From: Eubacteriaceae bacterium UBA4266
Lineage (GTDB): Bacteria > Bacillota > Clostridia > Eubacteriales > Eubacteriaceae
Direction: 5' to 3'
NCBI GenBank assembly: GCA_002396065.1
Contig: DGWE01000001.1
Location: 1-28,148 of the forward strand
Length of the DNA: 28,148 bases
The notes under the pieces were generated by a model that was given only the letters and a program-made list of their open reading frames with translations, did no database searches and was not told the origin of the DNA. Every line of letters starts with the position of its first letter. Position 1 is the stretch's first letter. Position numbers and translations under genes: made by a program. This document shows positions 8,141 to 15,654 of the stretch, in pieces.

Positions 8141-8724
8141 GCCGAAAAGTAACCCTTGCGCGGAAAACCGCTGAAACAGACGTCAACGTCACCCTCGATC
8201 TCGACGGAAGCGGGCGCTCAGATATCGATACCTCCGTCGCATTCTTCGATCACATGATGACCCTTTTTGCGGCCCACGGCCATTTCGATTTGACGATCGC
8301 CGCAAAGGGCGACGGCGTCGACACCCATCACGTGCTCGAAGATCTCGGCATTGTCCTCGGACAGGCCTTTGCGAAGGCTCTTGGCGACAAGGCCGGCATC
8401 ACCCGCTACGCGACGGTCTTTCTGCCGATGGACGAATCCCTCTGCCGGATCAACGTCGACATCAGCGGCCGCCCCTACCTCGTCTGGAACGTTGAGCTGA
8501 CGCGGGAATACATCGGCGATTTTGAAACTGAAATGCTCCGGGAATTTTTTATCGCCTTTACATCCCATTCGGGGATGACCATCCATGTGGCAAGCCTTTA
8601 CGGCGTGAACAACCACCACATCGTGGAAGGTATTTTCAAGGGATTTGGACGGGCGCTTAAAGCGGCGGTCGCCATCGATCCCGATATTCACGGCATTCCA
8701 AGCACGAAAGGAGTGATTGAATGA
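8137..8724 (+). CDS. hisB: Imidazoleglycerol-phosphate dehydratase (monofunctional)
   Basis: HisB dehydrates imidazoleglycerol phosphate to imidazole-acetol phosphate using two manganese ions bound by repeated histidine motifs. The 195-residue product has both half-repeats: FFDHMM...HGHFDL with DTHHVLEDLG in the first half, and SHSGMTIHV with NNHHIVEGIFKGFGRALK in the second. There is no N-terminal HAD phosphatase domain, so histidinol-phosphate phosphatase is not fused here. The start is TTG, supported by AAAAGGAG 6 bases upstream and by the 4-base overlap with the hisC stop. The end overlaps hisH as ATGA. Confidence 0.96.
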   Translation: MSRKVTLARKTAETDVNVTLDLDGSGRSDIDTSVAFFDHMMTLFAAHGHFDLTIAAKGDGVDTHHVLEDLGIVLGQAFAKALGDKAGITRYATVFLPMDESLCRINVDISGRPYLVWNVELTREYIGDFETEMLREFFIAFTSHSGMTIHVASLYGVNNHHIVEGIFKGFGRALKAAVAIDPDIHGIPSTKGVIE

Positions 8725-9347
8725 CAGTTGCAATTATCGATTACGACGTCGGCAACCTGAAAAACGTCGAAACGGCTTTGAAGTCCCTCGACATGGACTG
8801 TGTCATCACGCGGGATGCGAGAACCATCAACAACGCCTCAGCCATTGTATTGCCCGGGGTCGGCGCTTTTGCTGACGCGATGAACAATCTGGACAAATTC
8901 GATTTGTACGACGTCCTCGTCAAAAACGTCAAAGGCGGCAAATACCTGCTGGGCATCTGCTTAGGCATGCAGCTCTTATTTGACGAAAGTTCGGAAGACG
9001 GGCAGTGGAAGGGCCTGGGCTTTGTCCCCGGCAAGGTTGTCCGCTTTGAAGACACGAAAAAAACCGGACTAAAAGTGCCGCACATGGGCTGGAACAACTT
9101 GAACATCCACCAGCCAGATGATCCGATCGCCAAAACTTTGAGCGACAAGGACTACGTCTACTTTGTCCACTCTTATTACGCCGTACCGGACCATTTTGAC
9201 CGCGACGTTGTCGCCTACGCCAAATACGGTGTGAAGGTTCCCGCCATTGTCCGCAGGGAAAACGTCATCGGCATGCAGTTTCATCCTGAAAAGAGCGCAG
9301 CAGTCGGCAATCAGCTGCTGATCAACTGGAAGGAGCTCATTTCATGA
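8721..9347 (+). CDS. hisH: Imidazole glycerol phosphate synthase, glutaminase subunit HisH
   Basis: HisH is the class I glutamine amidotransferase half of IGP synthase. It releases ammonia from glutamine and channels it to HisF. The 208-residue product has the nucleophile-elbow cysteine in LGICLGMQLL, the oxyanion region PGVGAFADAM, and the histidine/glutamate pair in GMQFHPEKS near the C-terminus. Both ends overlap neighbours as ATGA (hisB before, hisA after), which indicates coupled translation. HisF is encoded one gene downstream. Confidence 0.96.
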   Translation: MTVAIIDYDVGNLKNVETALKSLDMDCVITRDARTINNASAIVLPGVGAFADAMNNLDKFDLYDVLVKNVKGGKYLLGICLGMQLLFDESSEDGQWKGLGFVPGKVVRFEDTKKTGLKVPHMGWNNLNIHQPDDPIAKTLSDKDYVYFVHSYYAVPDHFDRDVVAYAKYGVKVPAIVRRENVIGMQFHPEKSAAVGNQLLINWKELIS

Positions 9348-10063
9348 TCATTTTACCTGCAATCGACATTAAGGGCGGCCAATGCGTGCGTCTCCGCCAA
9401 GGGGAAAAGGACAACGAAACCGTCTATTTCAAAGACCCGGTAAAAGTCGCCAAGCAGTTCGAATCCTGGGGCGCTGAATACTTGCACATCGTCGATTTAG
9501 ACGGCGCCTTCGACGGCAAGCCGAAAAATTTCGACATCATTAAAAAGATTCTGGCCGCAATCGATATTCCCGTCGAACTCGGCGGCGGCATCCGCAACGC
9601 GGAAATCGCCAAGACCTACATCGACGCAGGCATTTCCCGCATCATCATCGGCACGCAGGCCATCAAGGATTTCAACTTCATTGAACACCTGATCTACGAT
9701 TACGATGACAAAATCTGCGTGTCCATCGACGCCAGAGACGGCATCGTCCGCACTGAGGGCTGGACCGAAGACAGCGACGTCGAAGCTTTAGAGCTGGCCA
9801 CCTCCCTTGAAAAAATCGGCTTGTCGACACTGGTCTACACCGATATTTCGAAGGACGGTATGATGTCCGGCCCGAATTTCAATATGCTCGACGTTTTAAA
9901 TCAGAACCTCAATATCGACATCATCGCCTCCGGCGGTGTCGCCAGCGCGGCACATTTGGACCGTCTGCGCGACATGGGCCTCTACGGTGCGATTACCGGA
10001 AAGGCGATTTACGAAGGGGCCATCGATTTGAAACAATATCTGGCTGAACACCGGAATTCCTGA
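9344..10063 (+). CDS. hisA: ProFAR isomerase HisA
   Basis: HisA is a (beta-alpha)8 barrel that isomerises N'-ProFAR to PRFAR by an Amadori rearrangement. The 239-residue product starts with [13 protein letters not shown], which carries the first catalytic aspartate (Asp8). It also has [23 protein letters not shown] with the second catalytic acid, and ASGGVAS near the phosphate site. The ATG overlaps the hisH stop. It shares the barrel and half-repeat pattern with hisF, the next gene, as expected of this ancient duplicate pair. Confidence 0.96.
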   Translation: MIILPAIDIKGGQCVRLRQGEKDNETVYFKDPVKVAKQFESWGAEYLHIVDLDGAFDGKPKNFDIIKKILAAIDIPVELGGGIRNAEIAKTYIDAGISRIIIGTQAIKDFNFIEHLIYDYDDKICVSIDARDGIVRTEGWTEDSDVEALELATSLEKIGLSTLVYTDISKDGMMSGPNFNMLDVLNQNLNIDIIASGGVASAAHLDRLRDMGLYGAITGKAIYEGAIDLKQYLAEHRNS

Positions 10064-10076
10064 AAGGATCAATCTC

Positions 10077-10835
10077 ATGCTGACAAAAAGAATCATTCCC
10101 TGTCTCGATGTGGACCACGGCCGCGTCGTCAAGGGCAAAAAATTTAAAAACATTCAAGATGTCGCCGATCCTGTGGAGCTGGGCCGGTACTATTCGGAAC
10201 AAGGCGCTGACGAGCTGGTCTTCTACGACATCACGGCCAGCTACGAAAAGCGGGACATTTTCATCAACGTCGTCGAAAAGGTCGCTGAAGCAGTGCGCAT
10301 TCCGTTCACCATCGGCGGCGGCATCCGCACCACCGACGATTTCAGACAAGTTCTGATGGCCGGTGCCGACAAGGTCTCCGTGAACTCCGCCGCGGTCAAC
10401 AACCCACAGCTGATCATGGACGCAGCGCTGCGCTTCGGCAACCAATGCGTCGTGCTCTCCATCGACGCCAAACGCAACGACAAGGGCTCCTGGGACGTAT
10501 TCACCAACGGCGGCCGGAACAACACCGGTATTGACGCCATCGAATGGGCGAAAAAAGGTGAATCTCTCGGTGCCGGCGAAATCTGCATCAACTCCATCGA
10601 CACCGACGGCGTTAAACAGGGCTACGATATCGAGCTCAACAAAAAGCTGTCCGAAACCCTGACGATCCCAGTCATCGCTTCTGGCGGCGCCGGCAAAATG
10701 GCGGATTTCTCTGAAGTGCTGAAGGCTGGCGCAGACGCCGCGCTCGCCGCCTCTGTTTTCCACTACAAGGAAATCCTGATTCCAGATCTGAAAAAATATC
10801 TGTCTGACGAAGGGCTCCCAATGCGCCTCGTCTGA
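10077..10835 (+). CDS. hisF: Imidazole glycerol phosphate synthase, cyclase subunit HisF
   Basis: HisF is the (beta-alpha)8 barrel cyclase that uses ammonia from HisH to split PRFAR into imidazoleglycerol phosphate and AICAR. The 252-residue product shows [16 protein letters not shown] at the N-terminus (catalytic Asp11), [10 protein letters not shown] near residue 80, SIDAKRND near 130 (second catalytic Asp), [13 protein letters not shown] near 177-189 and ASGGAGKM near 202. An AAAGGA site overlaps the hisA stop codon, 8 bases before the ATG. Confidence 0.97.
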   Translation: MLTKRIIPCLDVDHGRVVKGKKFKNIQDVADPVELGRYYSEQGADELVFYDITASYEKRDIFINVVEKVAEAVRIPFTIGGGIRTTDDFRQVLMAGADKVSVNSAAVNNPQLIMDAALRFGNQCVVLSIDAKRNDKGSWDVFTNGGRNNTGIDAIEWAKKGESLGAGEICINSIDTDGVKQGYDIELNKKLSETLTIPVIASGGAGKMADFSEVLKAGADAALAASVFHYKEILIPDLKKYLSDEGLPMRLV

Positions 10836-10858
10836 CTCTGCATCAACGAAAGGAAATT

Positions 10859-11557
10859 ATGTCTCAAACTCTGCAAGTGATCACAGCGCCCGATGACGCT
10901 GCGATTCAATTCAACGATCAGGGGCTCGTCCCAGCTATTCTCCAAGATTATCACACTCGTCAGGTCTTGATGATGGCCTGGATGAACGCCGAATCGATTC
11001 AAATCACACTGGACACCGGCAAGGCGACCTTCTACAGCCGCTCGCGTCAGGCCCTTTGGACGAAGGGCGAAACCTCCGGCCATTTTCAGCACGTGGTGAC
11101 CTTCTATTACGACTGCGACGCCGACACGCTGCTGCTCGAAGTGATTCCGGACGGCCCGGCCTGTCACACCGGCCACACCTCCTGTTTCTACAGAGAGCTG
11201 GCCGAAAACGCCGAACTCGACAAGGGCAACAGTTCAATTTTAAAGACCTTGAACGATCAGATCGAAGACCGCAAGGCCCACCCGGTCGAAGGCTCGTACA
11301 CCAATTATTTGTTCAACGAAGGCCTCGACAAAATCTGCAAAAAGGTCGGAGAAGAATCGACTGAAACGGTCATTGCCGCGAAAAATGGCGATCCCGACGA
11401 ATTGATTTCGGAAACCTCTGACCTGATCTATCACCTCGCAGTGCTGCTCAATTATCAGGGCGTCTCCTTCGACGACGTCTTCGAAAAGCTGACGGCGCGC
11501 CACACCCACAAACGGCGTGACGAATACGGCGCTGAGGGAAAAATCAAAAACAAATAA
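10859..11557 (+). CDS. hisIE: Bifunctional phosphoribosyl-AMP cyclohydrolase / phosphoribosyl-ATP pyrophosphatase
   Basis: The fused enzyme performs steps 2 and 3 of the pathway. The C-terminal HisE part removes pyrophosphate from phosphoribosyl-ATP, and the N-terminal HisI part opens the adenine ring. HisI occupies about residues 1-115: [26 protein letters not shown] and the zinc cysteines in [16 protein letters not shown]. HisE covers about 125-232: a [15 protein letters not shown] helix and [14 protein letters not shown], characteristic of the all-alpha MazG-like fold. AAAGGA precedes the ATG. It is the last his gene, followed within 15 bases by a strong terminator. Confidence 0.96.
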   Translation: MSQTLQVITAPDDAAIQFNDQGLVPAILQDYHTRQVLMMAWMNAESIQITLDTGKATFYSRSRQALWTKGETSGHFQHVVTFYYDCDADTLLLEVIPDGPACHTGHTSCFYRELAENAELDKGNSSILKTLNDQIEDRKAHPVEGSYTNYLFNEGLDKICKKVGEESTETVIAAKNGDPDELISETSDLIYHLAVLLNYQGVSFDDVFEKLTARHTHKRRDEYGAEGKIKNK

Positions 11558-11567
11558 ACGCCATCAA

Positions 11568-11608
11568 AAAACGGTATCCTTTAACCATCGGTTAAAAGAT
11601 ACCGTTTT
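11568..11608. terminator. Bidirectional terminator between hisIE and the arginase-fold gene
   Basis: A 19-bp stem with one mismatch (11568-11586 with 11590-11608) closes on a 3-base loop. It begins with AAAA and ends with TTTT, so it can stop transcription from both sides. Plus-strand hisIE ends 10 bases before it. The minus-strand gene's stop codon starts 2 bases after it. Confidence 0.85.
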
Positions 11609-11609
11609 G

Positions 11610-12260
11610 TTATGCACAGAATTTCTGATAAAAACGCGTGCTGCGGATCAGCGCCACCAGTTTCTTGTTAAAGCCGTCGGCGTGCCACTGCTCGCCGTAC
11701 TCAGTGCTCTCGCCGCAGACGTCCATCCCGACAATATCCCGCGTGTGGTCCGCCGCCTTAAGCAGACGCTCAAAATGGGCGTATCGCAGAGTTCCCTGAT
11801 CCCAATTGGTACGGACATCCCGAGTTGAAAAAACGTCCTTATCCAGCGAAATATAAAGGGATCCGCCGGAGTGTATCTCCAGAAACGCGCGGAACTCTTC
11901 GTCCGTATCCGCCGTGACCACCCGGTCTCTGAGGGGCTTGGGCACGTGACTGACATAATCGGGATCGATCCCGAAAATCATCACCCGCTGCACGTTTGGC
12001 AGCTCCTGAACCGTCCGCAGCAGCCAAGAGCCGCAGCTCATGATGTCGCCGAAAGCCGGTTTAAGCATATCAGAATGATGATCAAATACTAATAAATCCA
12101 CTGGCTGTTTCAGCTTTTCAAGCCAAAAATATGACAGGTAATGATAATTGCCGTTGTCGAGAAAGTGAATCCCTTCCGCAGGCCAACCTTTCAGTCGCCT
12201 TCGAATAACTGACGCCGCCTGCTCATCACAGTATCCGGTTGTCCCCGGCACGTTTTCCAA
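11610..12260 (-). CDS. Arginase-fold (ureohydrolase-like) protein of unknown function; N-terminus probably lies upstream
   Basis: From the TTG at 12260 the product is 216 residues. It has arginase-superfamily metal-site segments: DNGNYH (residues 35-40), DHHSD (60-64), SCGSW (75-79) and SLDKD followed by NWDQG (138-142, 152-156). The substrate is unknown. Clostridial proteins of this type, as I recall them, begin about 35 residues earlier with a hydrophobic strand and an SGIY-like motif. The open frame here continues upstream with exactly such residues up to the TAG stop of the rsmF-like gene, but without ATG, GTG, TTG or CTG (see 12261-12371). The TTG start is therefore the first canonical codon rather than a convincing start; its ribosome site is weak. 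It is the last cistron after yacL and the rsmF-like gene, and DHHSD resembles DFHPD in the protein at 21019-21771. Confidence 0.75.
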   Translation of the reverse strand: MENVPGTTGYCDEQAASVIRRRLKGWPAEGIHFLDNGNYHYLSYFWLEKLKQPVDLLVFDHHSDMLKPAFGDIMSCGSWLLRTVQELPNVQRVMIFGIDPDYVSHVPKPLRDRVVTADTDEEFRAFLEIHSGGSLYISLDKDVFSTRDVRTNWDQGTLRYAHFERLLKAADHTRDIVGMDVCGESTEYGEQWHADGFNKKLVALIRSTRFYQKFCA

Positions 12261-12371
12261 ATCGATCCATTGATCTGATTCAGTATAAAAATGTTGATGC
12301 CGATAAATCCCTGAGAGATTTAAAATAATAATAAAAATCGCCTGGTTTCTTGAATAATTTCTCTTCTTAAT
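12261..12371 (-). other. In-frame N-terminal coding extension of the arginase-fold gene without a canonical start
   Basis: Reading the minus strand after the TAG at 12374-12372 in the frame of the arginase-fold gene gives 37 sense codons. These include a stretch beginning at 12332 that reads III LNLSGIYRHQHFY and then ESDQWIDLE, which looks like protein rather than spacer. Every possible initiator near its beginning is ATT (12371, 12338, 12332, 12329, 12326). The only purine-rich hint is AGG at 12341-12343, 8 bases before the ATT at 12332. No ATG occurs in any minus-strand frame between the TAG and 12300. Confidence 0.5.
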
Positions 12372-13796
12372 CTATTTCTTTAAAATTCGGAGTCCCTTTG
12401 GAAAATGGTTTTTTATGGTGCCGCCCGACGCCTTCCCCCAGCCCAAAGGATATCCGAACCAGCACATCAGCGTCCAGCCCTTGCATGCGCCAGAATTGTC
12501 TATCGGTTCGCCTTTTAAATAGGCATAAGCCTCAGCCTCATCTTTAAAATTGTAGACCGATGCAATTTGATCAGCCTTCAAGGCCATCGCAAAAGTGTGG
12601 GCAGGCTCAAACCGCCCTTTTTTAAACGTGCCGATTTCCAGTCCCGGGCGCACCCATTTTCCGCGGTCCAATTGGTCCGGGTACAGGCCTTCAGGCAGCG
12701 CGATTAACACATCGCCCGCAATAATCAAATCAGTTCCACGCCACTTCAATCCAACGGTCTCTGAAAAAGCGGTAAAATCCCTCAAATCTTTTTTGGATGC
12801 GCGCCGCCAAAGGCTGCGTTTCTTTTTCTTCGAGCCGCTTCTTTTTAAGGAAACACTGGCTGCCTCTTCCGCCGTTTTTTTAAGCTTCGCAATAAAATGG
12901 CCTTCACCTTCGACGCGGTGCGGCATCACACGGACCGCCTGACTAACCGCCCCGCAGCCGTGCACCGTCCACGCCGGACGCCCGTGATCCGGCAGGCCGG
13001 GCAGGGTAATCGGCTGCGTCTCGTATTTCCCGCTTTGGACCAAATATTCGACAATCTGCTCGTCTTCCTCTGGCGCAAAGGTGCAGGTGGAGTACACAAG
13101 CTCGCCGCCGGGCTTTAGCAGGATATCGACTGTCTCGAGCATTTTTTTTTGGCGTCTCGCGCACTGGGCAACATTTTCAAGGCGCCACGCCGCAGCGACC
13201 GCCGGATCTTTTCGGAACATCCCTTCACCCGAACAGGGCGCGTCGACGAGAATTTTATCAAAGCTTGCTGGTCCAAAAATATCGATGAGCTGGTCCGGCC
13301 TCACATTGGTGATCGCCACATTGGTAATCCCCATGCGTTCCACATTGGACGCGAGCACCTTCGCCCGAGTTTTGACCACTTCGTTGGCCACCAAAAGGCC
13401 CTGATTTTGAAGGGCGCAGGCGAGCTGAGTCGTCTTGCCGCCCGGCGCCGCGCACATATCTAACACCCGCTCGCCCGGCTTCGGGGCGAGGGCCGCGGCC
13501 GGGATCATGGCCGACGGCTCCTGCACGTAATAGAGCCCAGCGTTATAGGCCAGCTGCTTGCCGGGGCGTTCTTCCGCGTCGATGTAGACCCCTGTGTCGC
13601 ACCACGGGATCGGCTGCGTTTTAAAGGGGATAAGCCCAGTCATCTCTTCCCGTCCGGCCTTCAGAGTGTTCGCCCGCAGGCCCTTTTTCGGCACACGATT
13701 GTAGCTTTCTAAAAACGCCGAAAGCTCTTCTTTTCCAAGCAGCGCCGCCATTCTGTCTACGAAATCCCCAGGAAGGGGTCGTTTCATCTCCGCCAT
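12372..13796 (-). CDS. RsmF/NOL1-NOP2-Sun family rRNA cytosine-C5 methyltransferase
   Basis: This family methylates C5 of cytosines in rRNA (some in tRNA) with SAM, through a two-cysteine mechanism. The 474-residue product has the SAM motif MCAAPGGKT near residue 113, the catalytic-cysteine motif DAPCSGEGMFRKDP near 186, and the second cysteine in STCTFAPEEDE near 240. A C-terminal extension typical of RsmF/YebU proteins (residues about 330-474) carries HTFAMAL, a YLKGEPI segment and GYPLGWGK before the end. The exact target base cannot be told from sequence. The ATG lies 1 base after the yacL stop, with no strong ribosome site, suggesting coupling. Downstream is the arginase-fold gene in the same frame. 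Confidence 0.92.
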   Translation of the reverse strand: MAEMKRPLPGDFVDRMAALLGKEELSAFLESYNRVPKKGLRANTLKAGREEMTGLIPFKTQPIPWCDTGVYIDAEERPGKQLAYNAGLYYVQEPSAMIPAAALAPKPGERVLDMCAAPGGKTTQLACALQNQGLLVANEVVKTRAKVLASNVERMGITNVAITNVRPDQLIDIFGPASFDKILVDAPCSGEGMFRKDPAVAAAWRLENVAQCARRQKKMLETVDILLKPGGELVYSTCTFAPEEDEQIVEYLVQSGKYETQPITLPGLPDHGRPAWTVHGCGAVSQAVRVMPHRVEGEGHFIAKLKKTAEEAASVSLKRSGSKKKKRSLWRRASKKDLRDFTAFSETVGLKWRGTDLIIAGDVLIALPEGLYPDQLDRGKWVRPGLEIGTFKKGRFEPAHTFAMALKADQIASVYNFKDEAEAYAYLKGEPIDNSGACKGWTLMCWFGYPLGWGKASGGTIKNHFPKGLRILKK

Positions 13797-13797
13797 C

Positions 13798-14910
13798 TTA
13801 ATGATGCTCTGCCTTTCCGAAAATCATCCGCCCCGCGGCGGTCTGCAGCACGCTGGTCACCCGCACGACGATCTGTTGACCGATGAAACGCCGGCCATTT
13901 TCGACGACAATCATCGTGCCGTCGTCTAAATAAGCCACGGCCTGACCGGATTCCTTGCCGTTTTTCACCGGATGCACCTGCATGGTTTCCCCAGGCAACA
14001 CAACCGGCTTGACGGCGTTGGCCAGCTCGTTGATATTCAGAACCGGAATGCCCCGCACCTTCGCGACCTTGTTTAAATTGTAGTCGTTGGTGATGATTTT
14101 CATTTTTTCTTCTTTTCCCATTTCGAGCAGCTTGTCGTCGACGCCGCTCAAATTGGGGTAATCCTTGTCGACAATCTGAATCAGGCTGCCGTACTCCGAC
14201 TGCATCTTGTTGATAATGTCGAGCCCTCTGCGGCCACGCACCCGCTTCAAATCGTCGCCGTTGTCCGCAAGCAGCTGAAGCTCGCCCAGCACGAAGGACG
14301 GCACCACAAGCGGGCCTTCCAGAAAACCAGACTGGATGATGTCGTAGATCCGGCCGTCGATGATGACCGAGGTATCCAGCACCTTCGTGTGTTCCTCGAG
14401 AGGATTGCCGCCCTTTCTGCGGTTCAGCCGTTTGACACTGCTGTTTTCCCGCATCACCTGAAGACTGTCCAGAATCTGATCACGCTTTTTGAGCGGAATG
14501 GTCACGCCGAGGTAAGCCATCAACACGTAAACGATCAGGGTAATGGTGCTGGACAGCCAGCTGATCGGGATGCGGCCGACTGGCACGCAGATCAGCATGG
14601 CGATTAACAGGCCGATAATCAAGCCGAATATGCCGAGGACAATATCCGCCAGACGCACTTCAGCCGTGGCCCTTTCCACCGCTTCGGAAATGGATTTGCC
14701 AATGCGCGCCACCAATGGAAAAATAATAAAAAAGATGAAACCAAAAATAATAACAAAAATTAGAATGACGATCCATTGGTTCTGACGCAGCAGCTGAACG
14801 TGGTTGAGCAGTCCTGGCAGCGCATCCTTCCGACACACCAGCAGGCCGAGCAGATAGCCGAGCACGATGCCGATGACCGTGCAAATGCCGCGCAATACCT
14901 TTTTTAACAT
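13798..14910 (-). CDS. yacL: YacL-type membrane PIN-TRAM domain protein (putative nuclease)
   Basis: The 370-residue product has four predicted membrane helices (about residues 8-26, 46-68, 88-110 and 117-139). They are followed by a PIN-fold nuclease domain that starts at VLDTSVIIDGR (167-177, acidic Asp169 and Asp175) and includes NDYNLNKVA, and by a C-terminal TRAM domain (about 305-365). This is the YacL/PIN-TRAM architecture of Gram-positive bacteria, probably an RNA-processing membrane protein; no substrate is certain. A nearly perfect AGGAGGTGA ribosome site lies before the ATG, and an extended -10 promoter (14969-14977) sits upstream. It heads a unit with the rsmF-like and arginase-fold genes. 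carD lies just upstream, as in other Clostridia. Confidence 0.92.
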   Translation of the reverse strand: MLKKVLRGICTVIGIVLGYLLGLLVCRKDALPGLLNHVQLLRQNQWIVILIFVIIFGFIFFIIFPLVARIGKSISEAVERATAEVRLADIVLGIFGLIIGLLIAMLICVPVGRIPISWLSSTITLIVYVLMAYLGVTIPLKKRDQILDSLQVMRENSSVKRLNRRKGGNPLEEHTKVLDTSVIIDGRIYDIIQSGFLEGPLVVPSFVLGELQLLADNGDDLKRVRGRRGLDIINKMQSEYGSLIQIVDKDYPNLSGVDDKLLEMGKEEKMKIITNDYNLNKVAKVRGIPVLNINELANAVKPVVLPGETMQVHPVKNGKESGQAVAYLDDGTMIVVENGRRFIGQQIVVRVTSVLQTAAGRMIFGKAEHH

Positions 14911-14968
14911 CTTTTCTCACCTCCTTTTAATATTTTCTAATATAGGTGTATCCTTAGATAACGCTCCT

Positions 14969-14977
14969 ATTATACCA
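14969..14977 (-). promoter_or_regulatory. Extended -10 promoter upstream of yacL
   Basis: On the minus strand TGGTATAAT combines a perfect -10 hexamer (14969-14974) with the TG of an extended -10 (14976-14977). No good -35 is visible at 16-18 bases, which extended -10 promoters can tolerate. The leader to yacL would be about 50 bases. Confidence 0.6.
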
Positions 14978-15041
14978 TTTAACCCGAAATTGTTACGAAA
15001 TGATTAACTTTTTAATTTATTTTTTAGTTTTTCGTGCCAAT

Positions 15042-15063
15042 AAAAAAAGCCCGATTGGGCTTT
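15042..15063 (-). terminator. Rho-independent terminator after carD
   Basis: On the minus strand a 7-bp stem AAAGCCC/GGGCTTT (15057-15063 with 15046-15052) with a 4-base loop is followed by T residues, 9 bases past the carD stop codon. It separates carD from the yacL promoter. Confidence 0.8.
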
Positions 15064-15072
15064 GGGTTTCGT

Positions 15073-15552
15073 TCAGGCTTTGACCGCGTCTTCAATGGCG
15101 TTGCCGGCCGCTTCTTTTTCGGTATGTTCGACGACCATCAACTCAGAAATCAAGAAATTCTTTGCGGTCATCAGCATTTTTTTATCGCCGCTCGAAAGAC
15201 CCTTTTTTCGGTCCATGATCATCAAATTACGCGTCACCCGTGCCACATCGAGCAGATCGCCGGTTTTCATCTGGTCCATGTTGTCCTGATAGCGCTTGGA
15301 CCAATTGGATGTCATCCGGTCTTGCGGTTGTTTCAGAATCTCGAACATTTTTTCGATGTCTTCGTGATTCGGGATATCTCTCAACCCTACTTCATCGGCT
15401 TTGTCAACTGGAATTAAAATTTCCATGCCCTCGGATGCAATGGTCACTTTATAATAAGTCTGTTTTTTATCAAAGATATCCATTTTCTCGATATCTTCAA
15501 TGACGCCTGCCCCGTGCATTGGATACACAATTTTGTCACCGACTTTATACAT
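15073..15552 (-). CDS. carD: CarD/CdnL-family RNA polymerase-binding transcription factor
   Basis: CarD/CdnL proteins bind the RNA polymerase beta subunit through an N-terminal Tudor-like domain shared with TRCF/Mfd. They stabilise open promoter complexes with a C-terminal helical domain. The product has KVGDKIVYPMHGAG at the start, IPVDKADEVGLR near residue 50-61, and the helical part with the WSKRYQDNMDQMKTGD segment near 85. I choose the ATG at 15552 (159 residues) because GAGGTG lies 6 bases upstream. A GTG three codons earlier overlaps that ribosome site and is less likely. Two promoters precede it and a terminator follows, so it can be expressed alone, although read-through from tex is possible. 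Confidence 0.93.
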   Translation of the reverse strand: MYKVGDKIVYPMHGAGVIEDIEKMDIFDKKQTYYKVTIASEGMEILIPVDKADEVGLRDIPNHEDIEKMFEILKQPQDRMTSNWSKRYQDNMDQMKTGDLLDVARVTRNLMIMDRKKGLSSGDKKMLMTAKNFLISELMVVEHTEKEAAGNAIEDAVKA

Positions 15553-15582
15553 GTTTTGCACCTCTATTTGTTAGTTAGCTAC

Positions 15583-15591
15583 ATTATAGCA
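15583..15591 (-). promoter_or_regulatory. carD proximal promoter P2 (extended -10)
   Basis: The minus strand reads TGCTATAAT: a perfect -10 hexamer at 15583-15588 with an upstream TG at 15590-15591. There is no convincing -35. Initiation would fall about 25 bases before the carD ATG, near the ribosome site, so the leader would be very short. Confidence 0.5.
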
Positions 15592-15618
15592 TAAAACAGG
15601 AGAGGCGTAAAACAAAAA

Positions 15619-15647
15619 ATTATACAGACTAATTTAGTTTTTGTCAA
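15619..15647 (-). promoter_or_regulatory. carD distal promoter P1 (full consensus)
   Basis: The minus strand carries TTGACA (15642-15647), a 17-base spacer and TATAAT (15619-15624), an exact match to the sigma-A consensus. It starts 8 bases after the tex stop codon. The expected leader to carD is about 60 bases. Confidence 0.8.
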
Positions 15648-15654
15648 GTTTTTT

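Noticed and set aside
9993..10763. 256-codon open frame antisense to hisF and the hisA end
   Set aside because: It is a shadow of hisF with no family motifs, and it spans the end of hisA and the hisA-hisF junction, as a codon-bias artefact would.
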